Shown one piece after another: positions 6,341 through 6,345 of a stretch of 6,345 bases of DNA. This DNA is from an uncultured Planctomycetaceae bacterium. Lineage in GTDB: Bacteria > Planctomycetota > Planctomycetia > Pirellulales > Lacipirellulaceae. Where the stretch lies: assembly GCA_937860165.1 (NCBI GenBank), contig CALMBE010000375.1, positions 1 through 6,345 of the forward strand. Direction: 5' to 3'. A program made the position numbers and the translations under genes. Below the pieces are notes generated by a model. That model did no database searches. It worked only from the letters and a program-made list of their open reading frames with translations, and was not told where the DNA came from. How positions within the stretch are numbered: position 1 is the first letter of the stretch; every line of letters begins with the position of its first letter.

Positions 6341-6345
6341 ACGCA

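Overview
The window reads as a piece of a planctomycete chromosome, most likely from a Pirellulales-type lineage. The evidence is lineage-typical protein architecture. One protein is a secreted double lamin-tail-domain protein ending in an EF-hand dockerin-like module plus a PEP-CTERM sorting tail. Another is a DUF1559 pseudopilin-like protein with a GFTLVE prepilin signal and a C-terminal H-X9-DG motif. The genes stand alone with long gaps rather than in tight operons. No species can be named from sequence alone.

Layout, left to right. (1) Positions 1-1542, minus strand: a secreted endonuclease I (EndA-like) protein with a complete catalytic domain and beta-rich C-terminal repeats. Its frame is cut by an in-frame TAG at 187-189. 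The same frame then stays open for 62 more codons to the window edge, with convincing repeat-like protein sequence. (2) 1577-1608: a strong intrinsic terminator on the minus strand between genes 2 and 1. (3) 1637-3289, minus strand: the double-LTD, dockerin, PEP-CTERM protein. (4) 3290-3750: a divergent intergenic region with only weak promoter candidates. (5) 3751-5001, plus strand: a secreted endonuclease/exonuclease/phosphatase (EEP) superfamily hydrolase with all catalytic motifs. (6) 5002-5180: an intergenic region holding a 9-bp-period tandem repeat and a 25-bp-arm REP-like palindrome. (7) 5181-6317, plus strand: the DUF1559 protein.

Three neighbouring genes encode exported proteins linked to nucleic-acid or phosphoester breakdown: EndA-like nuclease, LTD protein and EEP hydrolase. 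LTDs are known in bacteria as partners of secreted EEP and other hydrolases, so a surface or extracellular DNA/RNA scavenging locus is a reasonable inference, but it is not shown by the sequence. The DUF1559 gene is separated from them by the repeat-rich spacer and belongs to a family with very many copies in planctomycete genomes, so it is probably functionally unrelated.

The points most worth a second look are the interrupted nuclease gene, the terminator that leaves almost no room for a promoter of that gene, and the palindromic repeat. I see no CRISPR array, rRNA, convincing tRNA, transposase or phage gene.
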